Below are positions 9,936 through 19,738 of a stretch of 58,012 nucleotides of DNA, one piece after another (position 1 is the stretch's first letter; every line of letters begins with the position of its first letter). Where the stretch lies: assembly GCA_947469885.1 (NCBI GenBank), contig CANIQT010000025.1, positions 1-58,012 of the forward strand. The letters are read 5' to 3'. Origin of the DNA: Bacteroidota bacterium (GTDB taxonomy: Bacteria > Bacteroidota > Bacteroidia > 2-12-FULL-35-15). The position numbers and the translations under genes were made by a program. The notes below the pieces were generated by a model, which did not search any database, was not told the origin of the DNA, and saw only the letters and a program-made list of their open reading frames with translations.

Positions 9936-10777
9936 TGTTTTGGAAAAGCACATATAATGAATTGATAAAAATAGCTGCTAAGCCGCGGAGTTATATTGGT
10001 ATTGGTGCAATTACTTTGATTGTGGGGATTGTGCTCTTTGCGATGTATGCAGAGGGACTTAATTTCATTTCGTTTGTTACCCGCCCTTTCGAACAGTCTC
10101 TGTCCTTCGAAGGAAATATTATGAATGGAAATTTGATTGCGTTTGTTATTTTGCAAATGTTGATTATTCATGTGCCTTTGTTAATTGCCCTGGTAACAGG
10201 TGACCTAGTTTCTGGCGAAGCCGCAATGGGTACTATTCGTTTATTGCTCACCAAACCAATTTCGCGCACGGGAGTTTTGTTTTCGAAATATTTTGCAGGT
10301 TGTGCTTACACGTTTGTGATGTTGCTGTGGTTAGTTGTTCTGGCATTGGTGGTTGGTAAAATATTGTTTGGTACAGGTGACCTGATGGTGCTGAACAGTG
10401 ACGGCTTAATTGTGTTGCAAGAACAAGATTTGGGTTGGAGATTTGCATGTGGTTTCAGTTTGGCTTTTCTTTCGATGGTGATGATTGCTACCTTATCTAT
10501 TACACTTTCGTGTTTTTCGGAGAATTCGATTGGTCCGATAGTAACCACAATGGCAATTATAATCGTGTTTAATATTTTGGGTGCTTTGAATGTGGAAGTA
10601 TTGCAACCTATACAACCTTACCTATTCACCAATCACATGATTGCGTGGCGCAACTTTTTTGAGGACCCATTGCCAACCGCAAAAATTTTAAAATCGGTTG
10701 CAGTGTTGTTGATTCATATTGTTGGTTTGTTAGGTATTGCAGTTTATAAATTCAACAGAAAAGATATTTTATCATGA
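9935..10777 (+). CDS. ABC-2 type transporter permease
   Basis: 280 residues with about six hydrophobic segments (around 20-40, 65-90, 110-142, 165-192, 198-220 and 250-270). The motif GDLVSGEAAMGTIRLLLTKP after the second segment is typical of ABC-2/NosY-like permeases. The short cytoplasmic N-terminus (FWKSTYNELIKIAAKPRSY) is the usual coupling region for this group. It should form the inner-membrane channel for the ATPase encoded just upstream (1-bp overlap). The next gene starts inside its stop codon (4-bp ATGA overlap). The substrate cannot be told from sequence. Confidence 0.88.
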   Translation: MFWKSTYNELIKIAAKPRSYIGIGAITLIVGIVLFAMYAEGLNFISFVTRPFEQSLSFEGNIMNGNLIAFVILQMLIIHVPLLIALVTGDLVSGEAAMGTIRLLLTKPISRTGVLFSKYFAGCAYTFVMLLWLVVLALVVGKILFGTGDLMVLNSDGLIVLQEQDLGWRFACGFSLAFLSMVMIATLSITLSCFSENSIGPIVTTMAIIIVFNILGALNVEVLQPIQPYLFTNHMIAWRNFFEDPLPTAKILKSVAVLLIHIVGLLGIAVYKFNRKDILS

Positions 10778-11469
10778 GAAATTATAAATTCATTTTAACT
10801 TGTTTGGTTTTGCTTTTTGCTTCGTCACTACAGGCACAAAACAACGCCAATGGGATTTTGCGGGCAGTTTATAACAAATTGCAAAAGGCAAAAGATTATA
10901 CAATGAAGGCAAATATAAAAGTAGATTTGCCTTTTATACGGATGATGCCAATTGATGCGAAAATTTATTTCAAACAAAAAGATAAATTTAAAGTAGAATC
11001 GAAAAGCATTGCTATTGTTCCAAGGCAAGGGTTTGATCAAGCATCCAAAATGCTTGCAGATACTAATTCTTATACAGCGGTGATACAAGGCTCTGAAAAG
11101 ATAGGAACGATTGTTACCAGTGTTATCAATGTAATTCCACTATCGGATACAAGTGATTTGGTGCTTGGAAAACTTTGGATAGATGCAAATGAAAATGTAA
11201 TTTTGAAATCGCAATTCACCACCAAATCGAATGGAACAGTGATGACAGAATTTACTTACTCCACACAAACTGCCTTCGGACTGCCAGACCAGATGATTTT
11301 TTCGGTGGATATAAAAAAGTTTAGACTGCCCAAAAGTGTAACCGCGGATATGAATAACACCGCAACAAAAGATGATCAAACAAAAGAAAATAAAAAGGGG
11401 AAAATAGTTATTACACTTACCAACTATCAGGTGAATAAAGGCATTGCAGATAGTGTGTTTAAAAAATAG
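10774..11469 (+). CDS. LolA-like periplasmic protein (outer-membrane lipoprotein-sorting family)
   Basis: 231 residues with a signal peptide ending LQAQN and no lipobox. The mature part is made of beta-strand-like segments (DYTMKANIKVDLPF, AKIYFKQKDKFKVES, TEFTYSTQTAFGLPDQM) in the order seen in LolA/LolB/RseB-like half-barrels that bind acyl chains. The ATGA overlap with the permease gene suggests co-translation. I infer that it receives, or monitors, a lipid or lipopeptide moved by the ABC exporter; the fold assignment is from pattern only. Confidence 0.6.
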   Translation: MRNYKFILTCLVLLFASSLQAQNNANGILRAVYNKLQKAKDYTMKANIKVDLPFIRMMPIDAKIYFKQKDKFKVESKSIAIVPRQGFDQASKMLADTNSYTAVIQGSEKIGTIVTSVINVIPLSDTSDLVLGKLWIDANENVILKSQFTTKSNGTVMTEFTYSTQTAFGLPDQMIFSVDIKKFRLPKSVTADMNNTATKDDQTKENKKGKIVITLTNYQVNKGIADSVFKK

Positions 11470-11499
11470 TTTTTAAAATAAATTTATATAATAATAGTT

Positions 11500-12147
11500 A
11501 TGACGTTATCTTACATAGTAAACACATATAAAACCGAGCGGTACAAAATTAATGTTCAGCTAAAAGGTACTGACTACGGTACTTGGGTGGTGTTTTCGAA
11601 TTATCTCGACTACTTCGAAAATTATCTTGCACATTATTCTACTCTTAAAAATATGAATGAATTAGTAGAGCACGCTGTGAAGGGAATATTTGTTTACAAA
11701 GATAAAGAATACACTCACCAACATCAGAAGTTATGGAGAGATGCAGGAGGAAACGACAGAGGAATTAAACCTGAAGTGAGTAAGTTGGTGATAGAAACGA
11801 TAATGGAAAATGTGGACGAATTGAATGAAGCAATTGAATCGGGTGATTTTGATGTTTTGTATGATTTTATTAAACAAAACAAAACAAATAAATTTGGAGG
11901 GCTTGAAATATATGATACTGCTTTGCGGATAGGTGCCAAGTTTAACATCGTTCCTAAAAACGTTTACCTGCATGGTTCCACGCTTATTGGATTACGAACA
12001 TTAGAAAACAAAAAACTAGTGGAAGAAGATTTACATAACAAAAAAACTGTTTCGCTAAAAGAGTTGCCAGAAGAATTAAAAGGAATGTCGCCTATACATA
12101 TTGAAGATTTCTTGAACCTAAAAAGGATGGATTTTATGAAGATATAA
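11500..12147 (+). CDS. Conserved-looking protein of unknown function
   Basis: 215 residues, soluble, no signal peptide. The C-terminal half has GLEIYDTALRIGAKFNIVPKNVYLH, which looks helical and a little like helix-hairpin-helix folds. The segment KLWRDAGGNDRGIKPEV lies in the middle. I do not recognise the family. It starts 30 bp after the LolA-like gene with no terminator between, so it is probably the last gene of the ABC operon; the next promoter box is at 12159. Without a homology search I cannot say whether it is functionally linked to transport. Confidence 0.6.
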   Translation: MTLSYIVNTYKTERYKINVQLKGTDYGTWVVFSNYLDYFENYLAHYSTLKNMNELVEHAVKGIFVYKDKEYTHQHQKLWRDAGGNDRGIKPEVSKLVIETIMENVDELNEAIESGDFDVLYDFIKQNKTNKFGGLEIYDTALRIGAKFNIVPKNVYLHGSTLIGLRTLENKKLVEEDLHNKKTVSLKELPEELKGMSPIHIEDFLNLKRMDFMKI

Positions 12148-12158
12148 AATAAAACTCC

Positions 12159-12166
12159 TATCTTTG
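12159..12166 (+). promoter_or_regulatory. Putative -7 promoter box (TATCTTTG) for the 12203-15820 gene
   Basis: An exact TAnnTTTG match 36 bp before the ATG at 12203. It overlaps an in-frame TTG at 12164, which helps to reject that codon as the start. Confidence 0.65.
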
Positions 12167-12202
12167 AGAGTTGATTCGATTCATCTACACCAACACTCTA
12201 AC

Positions 12203-15200
12203 ATGAAATCGTTAAAATACATTTCTTTACTACTCTTCTTTTTTCTCCCTTGCTTTGTATTCAGCAAAGATGTCCCCGTTATTAAAAAGCAATCAGAAGA
12301 GACTATCAAGTTCACTGAAAACAAAAATCAATGGAACTCAAATGTACTCTATGAAGCTACTATTTCTCATGGAGGAAAATTGTTTCTTGAAAAAAATACT
12401 CTTACTTATCTTTTTTGGAATGGAGCAGAAATGGAAAATCTTCATCATCCTCATTCTCCACTTCCAACTACTTCAGTTCATTTCCATTCGTTCAAATCGG
12501 AATTTGTAAATGCAAACACATCAGCATTAGTTACAGCTCAAACAAAAGAATCGTATTACAAAAATTATTTTTTAGGAACTGATGCCTCTAAATGGGCTTC
12601 TAATGTTGGTGTTTACAATGAGGTATTTTATACCGGACTTTATAACCATATTGATTTGCATGTATATACCAAAGACAAAAATCTGGAATATGATTATATA
12701 ATCAATCCTGGAGGAAACGCTAATTCGATTCAGATAAAATATACCGGTACGGATGGATTGTCAATAGACAAAGGCATTTTAAGCATACATACTTCTTTGG
12801 GAATTGTGAGTGAACAAAAACCGATTGCCTGGCAACTCATTAATGGAAAAAAGAAAGAAGTAAAATGTGATTATCATTTAAACCAAAATGTTGTTTCGTT
12901 TAATTTCCCAAATGGATACGACAAAACGAATACTTTAATTATTGACCCTACTTTAATTGTATCTACCTACACTGGGTCCACTGCTGATAACTGGGGGTTT
13001 ACCGCTACTTATGATAATGCAGGAAATATTTATTCAGGAGGTATTGCTGATGGTGTTGGTTATCCCTTAACTGCTGGAGCTTATCAAACTACCTATGGTG
13101 GTGGTGGTTTTGGAGGTGGTGGTTATCCATTCGATATTTCCATTACCAAATATAATCCTGCCGGCAGTGCATTAATTTATTCTACTTATTTGGGAGGCAT
13201 AGATAACGAACAACCTGCCAGTTTGGTAGTGGATAACAATAATAACCTGTTTGTGTTAGGAAGAACATATTCGTCCAACTTTCCGGTAACTGGTGGTAGT
13301 TACGACAATACCTATAATGGTGGTGGAGACATCATTGTTTCGAAATTCAATCCGGGTGGAACCTCTTTGCTTGCTTCAACTTTTGTTGGTGGTACAGGCG
13401 ATGATGCTGTGAATATTGACGCAATATTTACCAACTGGTCCTCCTTAAAATATAATTATGGAGATGACGGCAGAGGAGACATAATGGTGGACAATGCCGG
13501 AAACTGTTACATAGCAAGCTGTACACGGTCCAACAATTTTCCGACCACTGGTGGTGCTTTTCAAACTGCATTTCAGGGAGGATCACAGGATGGTTGTGTT
13601 TTTAAAATGAATAATAATCTTTCTGCTTTAACATGGAGTACTTACCTTGGCGGCAACCAAGATGATGCTGCTTATTACCTCGACATTGATGCCGCTTTAA
13701 ATGTGTATGTTACCGGAGGAACCAACAGCGGTAACTTCCCGACTACAGCCGGAACACTGCACCAAACATTGCAAGGTGGAATAGCTGATGGATTTGTTAC
13801 CCGCCTTCAAAACAATGGTTCCGGAATTCTTCAGTCCACTTTTATTGGTACACCTCAATACGACCAAAGTTATTTTGTTCAGCTCGATGCCAACCAAGAT
13901 GTATATATATGTGGACAAACAGAAGGTGTTTATCCTATAACAGCAGGTGTTTATTCTAACCCTAACAGCGGACAGTTTATTCACAAAATGAATCCAACGC
14001 TTAGCTCCACTATCTATTCCACCACTTTTGGTTCTGGGGTAGCACATCCTAATATTTCACCAAGTGCTTTTTTGGTTGACAATTGTGAAAACGTTTATGT
14101 GTCGGGCTGGGGTGGGCAGTGTATTCCATTTGGAAGCACAGGCGATACTTACAATATGCCAACTACCACCAATGCTTTTCAAACCACCACTGATGGTTGC
14201 GACTTTTACTTTTTTGTGCTTCGAACCAATGCCACTACTTTATGGTATGCCTCGTACTTCGGAGGTGGTGGAGGGCTTGATGAACACGTGGATGGAGGAA
14301 CGAGTCGATTCGACAAAAATGGAGTAATCTACCAGTCGGTTTGCTCAGGATGTGGTGGCAGCAGCACTTTTCCAACCACCCCGGGAGCATATTCACAAAC
14401 CAACAATAGTTTTAATTGCAACAATGCAGTAATTAAAATGGATTTTCAATTAATCAATCTTTTTGCGGCAGCCTCTGCTGCACCTAACGATACGGTATGT
14501 TTGGGAACTCCCGTTAACTTTACCAATTCAAGTACCGGAGCTTACAACTTTCTGTGGGATTTTGGTGATGCATCGGCTATTGATACTGCTTCCAACCCAA
14601 CACACACTTACGCCAATACAGGTAATTATAGTATAACACTTATTGCTATCGATTCGAACAGTTGCAATTTTGCAGATACTTTTTTACTTGCCATCACCGT
14701 GCTTCCAATGCCTGTTGTTGTTCTCCAAAATGATACTACTATTTGCGGAGCATTTAATATTTTGCTCGATGCAGGAACTTCGGGCAATACGTATTTGTGG
14801 AGCACCAATGCAACCACCCAAACCATTAATGTTTCCGCACCCGGAACGTATTCCGTTGTAATGAATAATGGAGTGTGCTCTGCTACCGATACGGTGAATA
14901 TTTTTGTAGTTACACAACCTCCTTTGGGCAGTGATACCACGCTTTGCACAGGTGTACCACTAATGCTGGATGCCGGAAATCCGGGAAGTACTTATTTGTG
15001 GAGCAACGGCATGACCTCCCAAACCATTGGTGTTACAACATCAGGCACTTACTGGGCAGTGGCAAGTGTAGGCACGTGCAGCCAATCGGATACCATTGAT
15101 GTTACCTTTCTGCCTTTGCCAATTGTCAATCTGGGCACGGATACTATTTTTTGTCCCAATGATGTTTTGGTTTTAAATGCACAAAATCCCGGAGCCACTT

Positions 15201-15820
15201 ATTTGTGGAGCACAGGTGAAACTACTCAAACCATCATCATTGACACCAGCGGTACTTACTGGGCTACTGCCACCGATGCTACCTGTGCGGATAGTGATAC
15301 TCTTAATGTTAGCATACTTTTAAAACCTTCATTAGGCATGGACACTATTCTCTGCAACACCGAGCACTTCCGGTTGCATGCTCAAAACACATTGCCCAAC
15401 TGTGCTTACCTGTGGAACACTGGTGCTGCCACAAACTCTATTGTGGTTGAAAATGCAGGTATTTATTGGGTAAAAGTATATTCAGGCAATTGTGTGTTTT
15501 ACGACACAATGAATGTGACTTCCATCATGAACGACCCTCCACTGTATGTGCCTAACTGTTTTACGCCTGACGAAAACGGGCTGAACGATAGCTTCACCGC
15601 ATTTGCCGAAGACCTTGATATATTGGATTACAACCTTAAAATATTTAACCGCTGGGGAGAGTTGCTTTATGAAACCACCGACCGCCACAAAGGCTGGGAT
15701 GGTACTTATCAGAGCAATTATGTGGCTCAGGATATTTATGTGTGGACGGTGGATTACCGCACCCTTTGCTCCGACCGAAGCAACATTCATCGCGTTGGGC
15801 ATGTGATGGTGTTGAGATAA
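12203..15820 (+). CDS. SBBP/PKD-repeat surface protein with type B T9SS (gliding-associated) C-terminal domain
   Basis: 1205 residues from the ATG at 12203. An upstream in-frame TTG lies inside the promoter box, and MKSLKYISLLLFF starts a normal signal peptide. An N-terminal domain (NKNQWNSNVLYEA to LIIDPTLIVSTY) precedes a run of SBBP-type beta-propeller repeats (STYLGG, DNAGNIY, NFPTT patterns, about 260-750). Next come a PKD domain (FLWDFGDASAID with HTYANTGNYSITL) and several ~80-residue units with YLWSxGxTTQTI. The last ~90 residues (VPNCFTPDENGLND, FNRWGELLYE, GWDGTYQ) match the gliding-associated type B C-terminal domain. It should be exported by T9SS and stay at the cell surface; its ligand is unknown. 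A strong terminator follows directly. Confidence 0.92.
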   Translation: MKSLKYISLLLFFFLPCFVFSKDVPVIKKQSEETIKFTENKNQWNSNVLYEATISHGGKLFLEKNTLTYLFWNGAEMENLHHPHSPLPTTSVHFHSFKSEFVNANTSALVTAQTKESYYKNYFLGTDASKWASNVGVYNEVFYTGLYNHIDLHVYTKDKNLEYDYIINPGGNANSIQIKYTGTDGLSIDKGILSIHTSLGIVSEQKPIAWQLINGKKKEVKCDYHLNQNVVSFNFPNGYDKTNTLIIDPTLIVSTYTGSTADNWGFTATYDNAGNIYSGGIADGVGYPLTAGAYQTTYGGGGFGGGGYPFDISITKYNPAGSALIYSTYLGGIDNEQPASLVVDNNNNLFVLGRTYSSNFPVTGGSYDNTYNGGGDIIVSKFNPGGTSLLASTFVGGTGDDAVNIDAIFTNWSSLKYNYGDDGRGDIMVDNAGNCYIASCTRSNNFPTTGGAFQTAFQGGSQDGCVFKMNNNLSALTWSTYLGGNQDDAAYYLDIDAALNVYVTGGTNSGNFPTTAGTLHQTLQGGIADGFVTRLQNNGSGILQSTFIGTPQYDQSYFVQLDANQDVYICGQTEGVYPITAGVYSNPNSGQFIHKMNPTLSSTIYSTTFGSGVAHPNISPSAFLVDNCENVYVSGWGGQCIPFGSTGDTYNMPTTTNAFQTTTDGCDFYFFVLRTNATTLWYASYFGGGGGLDEHVDGGTSRFDKNGVIYQSVCSGCGGSSTFPTTPGAYSQTNNSFNCNNAVIKMDFQLINLFAAASAAPNDTVCLGTPVNFTNSSTGAYNFLWDFGDASAIDTASNPTHTYANTGNYSITLIAIDSNSCNFADTFLLAITVLPMPVVVLQNDTTICGAFNILLDAGTSGNTYLWSTNATTQTINVSAPGTYSVVMNNGVCSATDTVNIFVVTQPPLGSDTTLCTGVPLMLDAGNPGSTYLWSNGMTSQTIGVTTSGTYWAVASVGTCSQSDTIDVTFLPLPIVNLGTDTIFCPNDVLVLNAQNPGATYLWSTGETTQTIIIDTSGTYWATATDATCADSDTLNVSILLKPSLGMDTILCNTEHFRLHAQNTLPNCAYLWNTGAATNSIVVENAGIYWVKVYSGNCVFYDTMNVTSIMNDPPLYVPNCFTPDENGLNDSFTAFAEDLDILDYNLKIFNRWGELLYETTDRHKGWDGTYQSNYVAQDIYVWTVDYRTLCSDRSNIHRVGHVMVLR

Positions 15821-15856
15821 AAAAATCCCGCTCTTGAAAAAGGGCGGGATTTTTTG
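15821..15856 (+). terminator. Intrinsic terminator after the SBBP/PKD surface protein
   Basis: AAAATCCCGCTC and GGGCGGGATTTT form a G/C-rich stem around a short A-rich loop, flanked by A and T runs. It begins at the stop codon and can act in both directions. Confidence 0.9.
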
Positions 15857-16005
15857 TTTTCGTAAATTCGTTTTGATTCGTTATTGGTAACCTTTCATTC
15901 CTTTATTATCTTTCTATTCTTTACCACATTCTATCTTTTATTTGAACAAAATAAATCCCATTTACTTCTTTCCTTAAATCAATCGTTATACTGTTGCCAT
16001 TCTGT

Positions 16006-16027
16006 GTCATTCTGAGCTTGTCAAGTT
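16006..16027. repeat. REP-like motif (GTCATTCTGAGCTTGTC...)
   Basis: A variant of the word GTCATCCTGAGCTTGTCGAAGG, which also occurs inside a coding region at 20517-20538. It abuts the first unit of the 42-bp array, and its last bases (TCAAGTTC) double as the start of that unit. I recall this word as frequent in Bacteroidota spacers; a database search would settle that. Confidence 0.6.
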
Positions 16028-16289
16028 CGCAATTAACTTCGCCAACTTTACAATCAACTCCGTCCAGTTCGCAATTAACTTCGCCAACTTTACAATCAAC
16101 TCCGTCAGGTTCACAATTAACTTCGCCAACTTTACAATCAACTCCGTCAAGTTCGCAATTAACTTCGCCAACTTTACAATCAACTCCGTCAGGTTCGCAA
16201 TTAACTTCGCCAATTTTACAATCAACTCCATCAAGTTCGCAATTAACTTCGCCAACTTTACAATCAACTCCGTCAAGTTCACAATTAAC
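16021..16289. repeat. 42-bp tandem array (two diverged 21-bp halves), 6 full units
   Basis: Units start at 16021, 16063, 16105, 16147, 16189 and 16231, with a partial unit at 16273: exactly 42 bp each, no indels. Each unit is two related 21-mers (14 of 21 positions match). A spaced dyad AAGTT-N7-AACTT occurs in most units. Because 42 is a multiple of 3, both strands stay open, giving a 14-residue leucine/lysine repeat one way and an S/T/Q/P repeat the other; I do not call either a gene. The array lies between convergent genes. Confidence 0.95.
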
Positions 16290-16458
16290 ACTTTCCCAAA
16301 GAAATTAGCCCATTTTTGATGTGATGGCAGGTCTCATTTCCATTACCGAAACCGCTGTTCACTTCGCTCCCGGCAAAACTATCAAACGTAATTTCATCCT
16401 TTCACCCGTTTAATAGCTGTCATCCTGCGTTTGCTTAAAACGCAAAACAGAATTAAAC
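16290..16458. other. Spacer between array and rpsJ terminator
   Basis: No gene seen. It holds a fragment GCTGTCATCCTGCG that resembles the start of the REP-like word, and a small stem GCGTTT/AAACGC at about 16429-16446. Confidence 0.4.
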
Positions 16459-16493
16459 AAAAAAAGTCCCCTGATTTCTCAGGGGACTTTTTT
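16459..16493 (-). terminator. Intrinsic terminator of the str operon (after rpsJ)
   Basis: AAAAGTCCCCTGA and TCAGGGGACTTTT form a 13-bp perfect stem with a TTTC loop, flanked by A and T runs. It closes the operon just after rpsJ. Confidence 0.92.
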
Positions 16494-16535
16494 ATTTTTA
16501 TCTTTTCAATCCGAAATCGAAAATCGAAAATTATT

Positions 16536-16847
16536 TTACGATGCTTTAATCTCTACTTCCACACCACTAGGCAACTCTAATTTCATCAGAGCATCCACTG
16601 TTTTAGAAGTTGAATTGTAAATATCTAACAAACGTTTGTACGAACACAATTGAAACTGCTCACGTGCTTTTTTGTTAACGTGTGGCGAACGCAAAACAGT
16701 ATAGATTCTTTTGTGTGTTGGCAATGGAATAGGTCCACTAACCACCGCACCGGTCATTTTCACTGTTTTTACAATTTTCTCTGCACTCTTGTCAACTAAG
16801 TTGAAATCGTACGATTTTAATTTGATTCTGATTTTTTGGCTGCTCAT
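16536..16847 (-). CDS. rpsJ: 30S ribosomal protein S10 (uS10)
   Basis: 103 residues, the usual length. The sequence [25 protein letters not shown], the loop [33 protein letters not shown] and the end [10 protein letters not shown] are diagnostic. S10 sits in the head of the small subunit and, in many bacteria, also joins NusB in antitermination complexes. It follows fusA by 84 bp on the same strand. In most bacteria rpsJ opens the long S10 operon with rplC next; here a terminator follows and the next gene is convergent, so the gene is cut off from that operon. Confidence 0.97.
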   Translation of the reverse strand: MSSQKIRIKLKSYDFNLVDKSAEKIVKTVKMTGAVVSGPIPLPTHKRIYTVLRSPHVNKKAREQFQLCSYKRLLDIYNSTSKTVDALMKLELPSGVEVEIKAS

Positions 16848-16931
16848 AGTTATAATTTAAAGAACGATTTTATTGTTAAATTGTTTTATTGTTAAATTGT
16901 TTTAATTCCTAATTCGTAATTCCTAATTATC

Positions 16932-19055
16932 TTAAGCGTTAGCTGTTTTAGCACCTTTCACTTTTGCAATTACTTCTTCGGCAGTATTTTTAGGAGCTTC
17001 AGAATAATGCGAGAATTCCATAGTAGAAGTTGCACGTCCGGAAGTGATGGTACGCAACGTAGTTACATAACCAAACATTTCGCTCAATGGCACTTTTGCT
17101 TTGATAACCTGAGAACCTGCTCTTTGGTCCATTCCTTCTATTTGTCCTCTGCGTTTGTTTAAGTCACCTACCACATCACCCATGTTTTGTTCAGGAGTCA
17201 ATACTTCAATTTTCATAATTGGTTCCAACAAAACTGGTTTTGCTTTTGGCACTGCCTCACGGAATGCAGTACGGGCACATATCTCAAAAGATAAAGCATC
17301 CGAATCGACATTGTGATAAGAACCATCTTTCAAGGTTACTTTTAAGGTATCCATTGGATAGCCTGCCAATACACCATTTACCATGGCTGCTTTAAATCCT
17401 TTTTCAACAGCAGGAATAAACTCACGTGGAATATTACCACCCGAAATTTCGTTTACAAATTGTAATCCACCTGCTTTAGTAGTTATGTCAAAATCAGCAT
17501 CTACCGGAGAAATGGTAAATTGAATATCAGCAAACTTACCTCTACCACCTGTTTGTTTTTTATAAACCTCTCTGTGGTTAACAGTTCCCATAATCGTTTC
17601 CTTGTAGGCAACTTGTGGTGGTCCCTGATTTACTTCTACTTTAAACTCTCTGCGCAAACGGTCAACAATAATCTCTAAGTGAAGCTCACCCATACCACTA
17701 ACAATGGTCTGTCCACTATCTTCATCCGTTTTTACTCTGAATGTAGGATCTTCTTCCGCCAATTTATTTAACGAAACACCTAATTTATCTAAGTCTGCCT
17801 GAGTTTTTGGCTCAATTGCAATACCGATAACTGGCTCAGGAAAATTCATTGCCTCTAATACAATAGGATGTTTTTCATCACATAATGTATCTCCTGTTTT
17901 AATATCTTTAAATCCAACCGCTGCACCAATATCTCCTGCTTCAATAAAATCAATTGCATTTTGTTTGTTAGCGTGCATTTGGAAGATACGCGAAATACGC
18001 TCTTTGTTACCGCTACGGGTATTTAATACATACGAACCAGCATCCAAACGACCAGAATAAGCACGGAAGAAACACAAACGACCAACAAAAGGGTCAGTTG
18101 CAATCTTAAATGCTAAAGCCGTGAAAGGCTCTTTCACATCTGGTTTGCGGGTTACTTCTTCTTCAGTATCAGGATTAATTCCAACAATTTGTTCTTTATC
18201 CAAAGGACTTGGCATCAATTCCATTACCAAATCCAGCATGGTTTGAACACCTTTGTTTTTAAATGCAGAGCCACAAAGCATTGGTACCACTTTATTAGCA
18301 ACACATGCCTGACGCAATGCGTTTAAAACTTCTCTTTCTGTAATTGAATTTGGATCTTCAAAAAATTTCTCCATCAACTTGTCATCAAATTCAGCAATCG
18401 CTTCCAACAATTTCCCTCTCCACTCTGCCACCTCTTCCAACATGTCTTCAGGAATAGGAACTTCTTTAAAAGTCATTCCTTTATCTTCTTCGTTCCAAAC
18501 AATACCTCTGTTGTTAATCAAATCAACCACACCGATAAAGTTTTCTTCTGCACCCAATGGTAATTGTAAAGGTAATGGATTACCACCCAACACTTCTTTC
18601 ACCTGTTTTACAACAGCTAAAAAGTCAGCACCCGAACGGTCCATTTTATTAACAAAACCTAAACGGGTAACGTTATAGTTATTAGCCAATCTCCAGTTAG
18701 TTTCAGATTGAGGCTCTACACCATCAACAGCAGAAAACAAAAACACCAATCCATCCAATACACGTAACGAACGATTTACTTCCACAGTAAAATCAACGTG
18801 TCCGGGAGTATCAATGATGTTAATTTTATATTGTTGATCTCTGTATTTCCAGAAACAAGTAGTTGCAGCCGAAGTGATTGTTATCCCTCTTTCCTGCTCC
18901 TGAACCATCCAGTCCATAGTTGCAGCACCATCATGCACCTCACCTATTTTGTGATTAACACCAGTATAGTACAAAATACGCTCTGTACAGGTTGTTTTAC
19001 CTGCATCAATGTGAGCAGCAATTCCAATGTTTCTTGTATATCTTAAATCAGCCAT
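16932..19055 (-). CDS. fusA: Translation elongation factor G
   Basis: 707 residues, full length. G1 AHIDAGKT at 14-21, the switch segment [11 protein letters not shown]3 DTPGH and G4 NKMD are present, followed by the domain II-V sequences, including [13 protein letters not shown] [16 protein letters not shown] and the tip region [11 protein letters not shown]. It is the ribosomal translocase GTPase. It lies between rpsG and rpsJ with 135 and 84 bp spacers. No tuf gene follows. Confidence 0.98.
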   Translation of the reverse strand: MADLRYTRNIGIAAHIDAGKTTCTERILYYTGVNHKIGEVHDGAATMDWMVQEQERGITITSAATTCFWKYRDQQYKINIIDTPGHVDFTVEVNRSLRVLDGLVFLFSAVDGVEPQSETNWRLANNYNVTRLGFVNKMDRSGADFLAVVKQVKEVLGGNPLPLQLPLGAEENFIGVVDLINNRGIVWNEEDKGMTFKEVPIPEDMLEEVAEWRGKLLEAIAEFDDKLMEKFFEDPNSITEREVLNALRQACVANKVVPMLCGSAFKNKGVQTMLDLVMELMPSPLDKEQIVGINPDTEEEVTRKPDVKEPFTALAFKIATDPFVGRLCFFRAYSGRLDAGSYVLNTRSGNKERISRIFQMHANKQNAIDFIEAGDIGAAVGFKDIKTGDTLCDEKHPIVLEAMNFPEPVIGIAIEPKTQADLDKLGVSLNKLAEEDPTFRVKTDEDSGQTIVSGMGELHLEIIVDRLRREFKVEVNQGPPQVAYKETIMGTVNHREVYKKQTGGRGKFADIQFTISPVDADFDITTKAGGLQFVNEISGGNIPREFIPAVEKGFKAAMVNGVLAGYPMDTLKVTLKDGSYHNVDSDALSFEICARTAFREAVPKAKPVLLEPIMKIEVLTPEQNMGDVVGDLNKRRGQIEGMDQRAGSQVIKAKVPLSEMFGYVTTLRTITSGRATSTMEFSHYSEAPKNTAEEVIAKVKGAKTANA

Positions 19056-19190
19056 TTTTTTATTTAGGATTTCGGATTGTTGATTTCGGATTTCCCGATA
19101 ATCATTTCCTAAATCAATCTATTTATCTTCTTTGTTTATATTTTATTTTTTATTAATCCGCAATCGCAAATTCGCAATCCGCAATCTTTT
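19056..19190. repeat. Word-repeat spacer between rpsG and fusA
   Basis: The fusA-proximal side carries GGATTTCGGATT and GATTTCGGATTTC; the rpsG-proximal side carries AATCCGCAATCGC, AATTCGCAATCC and GCAATC. The two sides are roughly complementary and could pair as a long imperfect hairpin in the str mRNA. No promoter or terminator was recognised. Confidence 0.55.
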
Positions 19191-19661
19191 TTAGAATCTA
19201 AAATGTGAGAATGCTTTGTTTGCATCTGCCATTTTATGAACATCTTCTTTCTTTTTAAAAGCAGCACCTTCTTCTTTTGCACCTGCAATAATTTCTCCGG
19301 CTAATTTTTGAGCCATTGATTTTTCGTTACGTTTACGAGCATAAAGAATCATCCATTTAATTCCCATAGAAAGTTTTCTTTCCGGACGAATTTCAGATGG
19401 AATCTGAAAAGTAGCACCACCTACTCTGCGGCTTCTTACTTCCACAGCAGGAGTAATGTTACTCAATGCTTTTTTGAATACTTCCAAACCATTTGTATCC
19501 GGTGTTCTTTTTTCAACGATTTCTATCGCTTCATAAAACACATCATACGATTTGCTTTTTTTACCATCATACATCAAGTTGTTTACAAAACGTGTCACCA
19601 AAACATCATTAAATTTTGGGTCAGGTAAAAGGATTCTTTTTTTTGCTTTACTTTTTCTCAT
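19191..19661 (-). CDS. rpsG: 30S ribosomal protein S7 (uS7)
   Basis: 156 residues, the usual bacterial length. [36 protein letters not shown], the segment [24 protein letters not shown] and the end AFSHFRF are typical. It binds the 3' major domain of 16S rRNA and nucleates head assembly; in E. coli the protein also represses its own operon, which has not been shown here. It lies between rpsL and fusA. Confidence 0.97.
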   Translation of the reverse strand: MRKSKAKKRILLPDPKFNDVLVTRFVNNLMYDGKKSKSYDVFYEAIEIVEKRTPDTNGLEVFKKALSNITPAVEVRSRRVGGATFQIPSEIRPERKLSMGIKWMILYARKRNEKSMAQKLAGEIIAGAKEEGAAFKKKEDVHKMADANKAFSHFRF

Positions 19662-19738
19662 TGTTTATTTAGTTTGGAGTTTGGAGTCGGGAGTTTGGAG
19701 TTTGCCTCCGTTCACCGTTCTCCTTGCTCAGTTCTATT
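19662..19738. repeat. Word-repeat spacer between rpsL and rpsG
   Basis: Holds repeats of GTTTGGAGT and GGGAGTTTGGAG (minus strand: AACTCCAAACTCC), then a C/T-rich stretch. The words differ from those in the rpsG-fusA spacer, although the style is the same. Confidence 0.6.

Noticed and set aside
9018..10777. GldA/GldF gliding-motility ABC transporter
   Set aside because: The ATPase is of a related type, but the permease and the third gene do not look like GldF or GldG, so the symbol is not justified.
12164..12202. TTG start extending the SBBP/PKD protein by 13 residues
   Set aside because: The codon lies inside the TATCTTTG promoter box, and the extension would bury the signal peptide.
15994..16308. 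Open frames on both strands over the 42-bp array (S/T/Q/P repeat or leucine/lysine heptad-like repeat)
   Set aside because: A 3n-period array without stops is open automatically. No ATG with a leader, no promoter box, and the frames begin in flanking junk. Not called as a gene, although translation is a test listed under findings.
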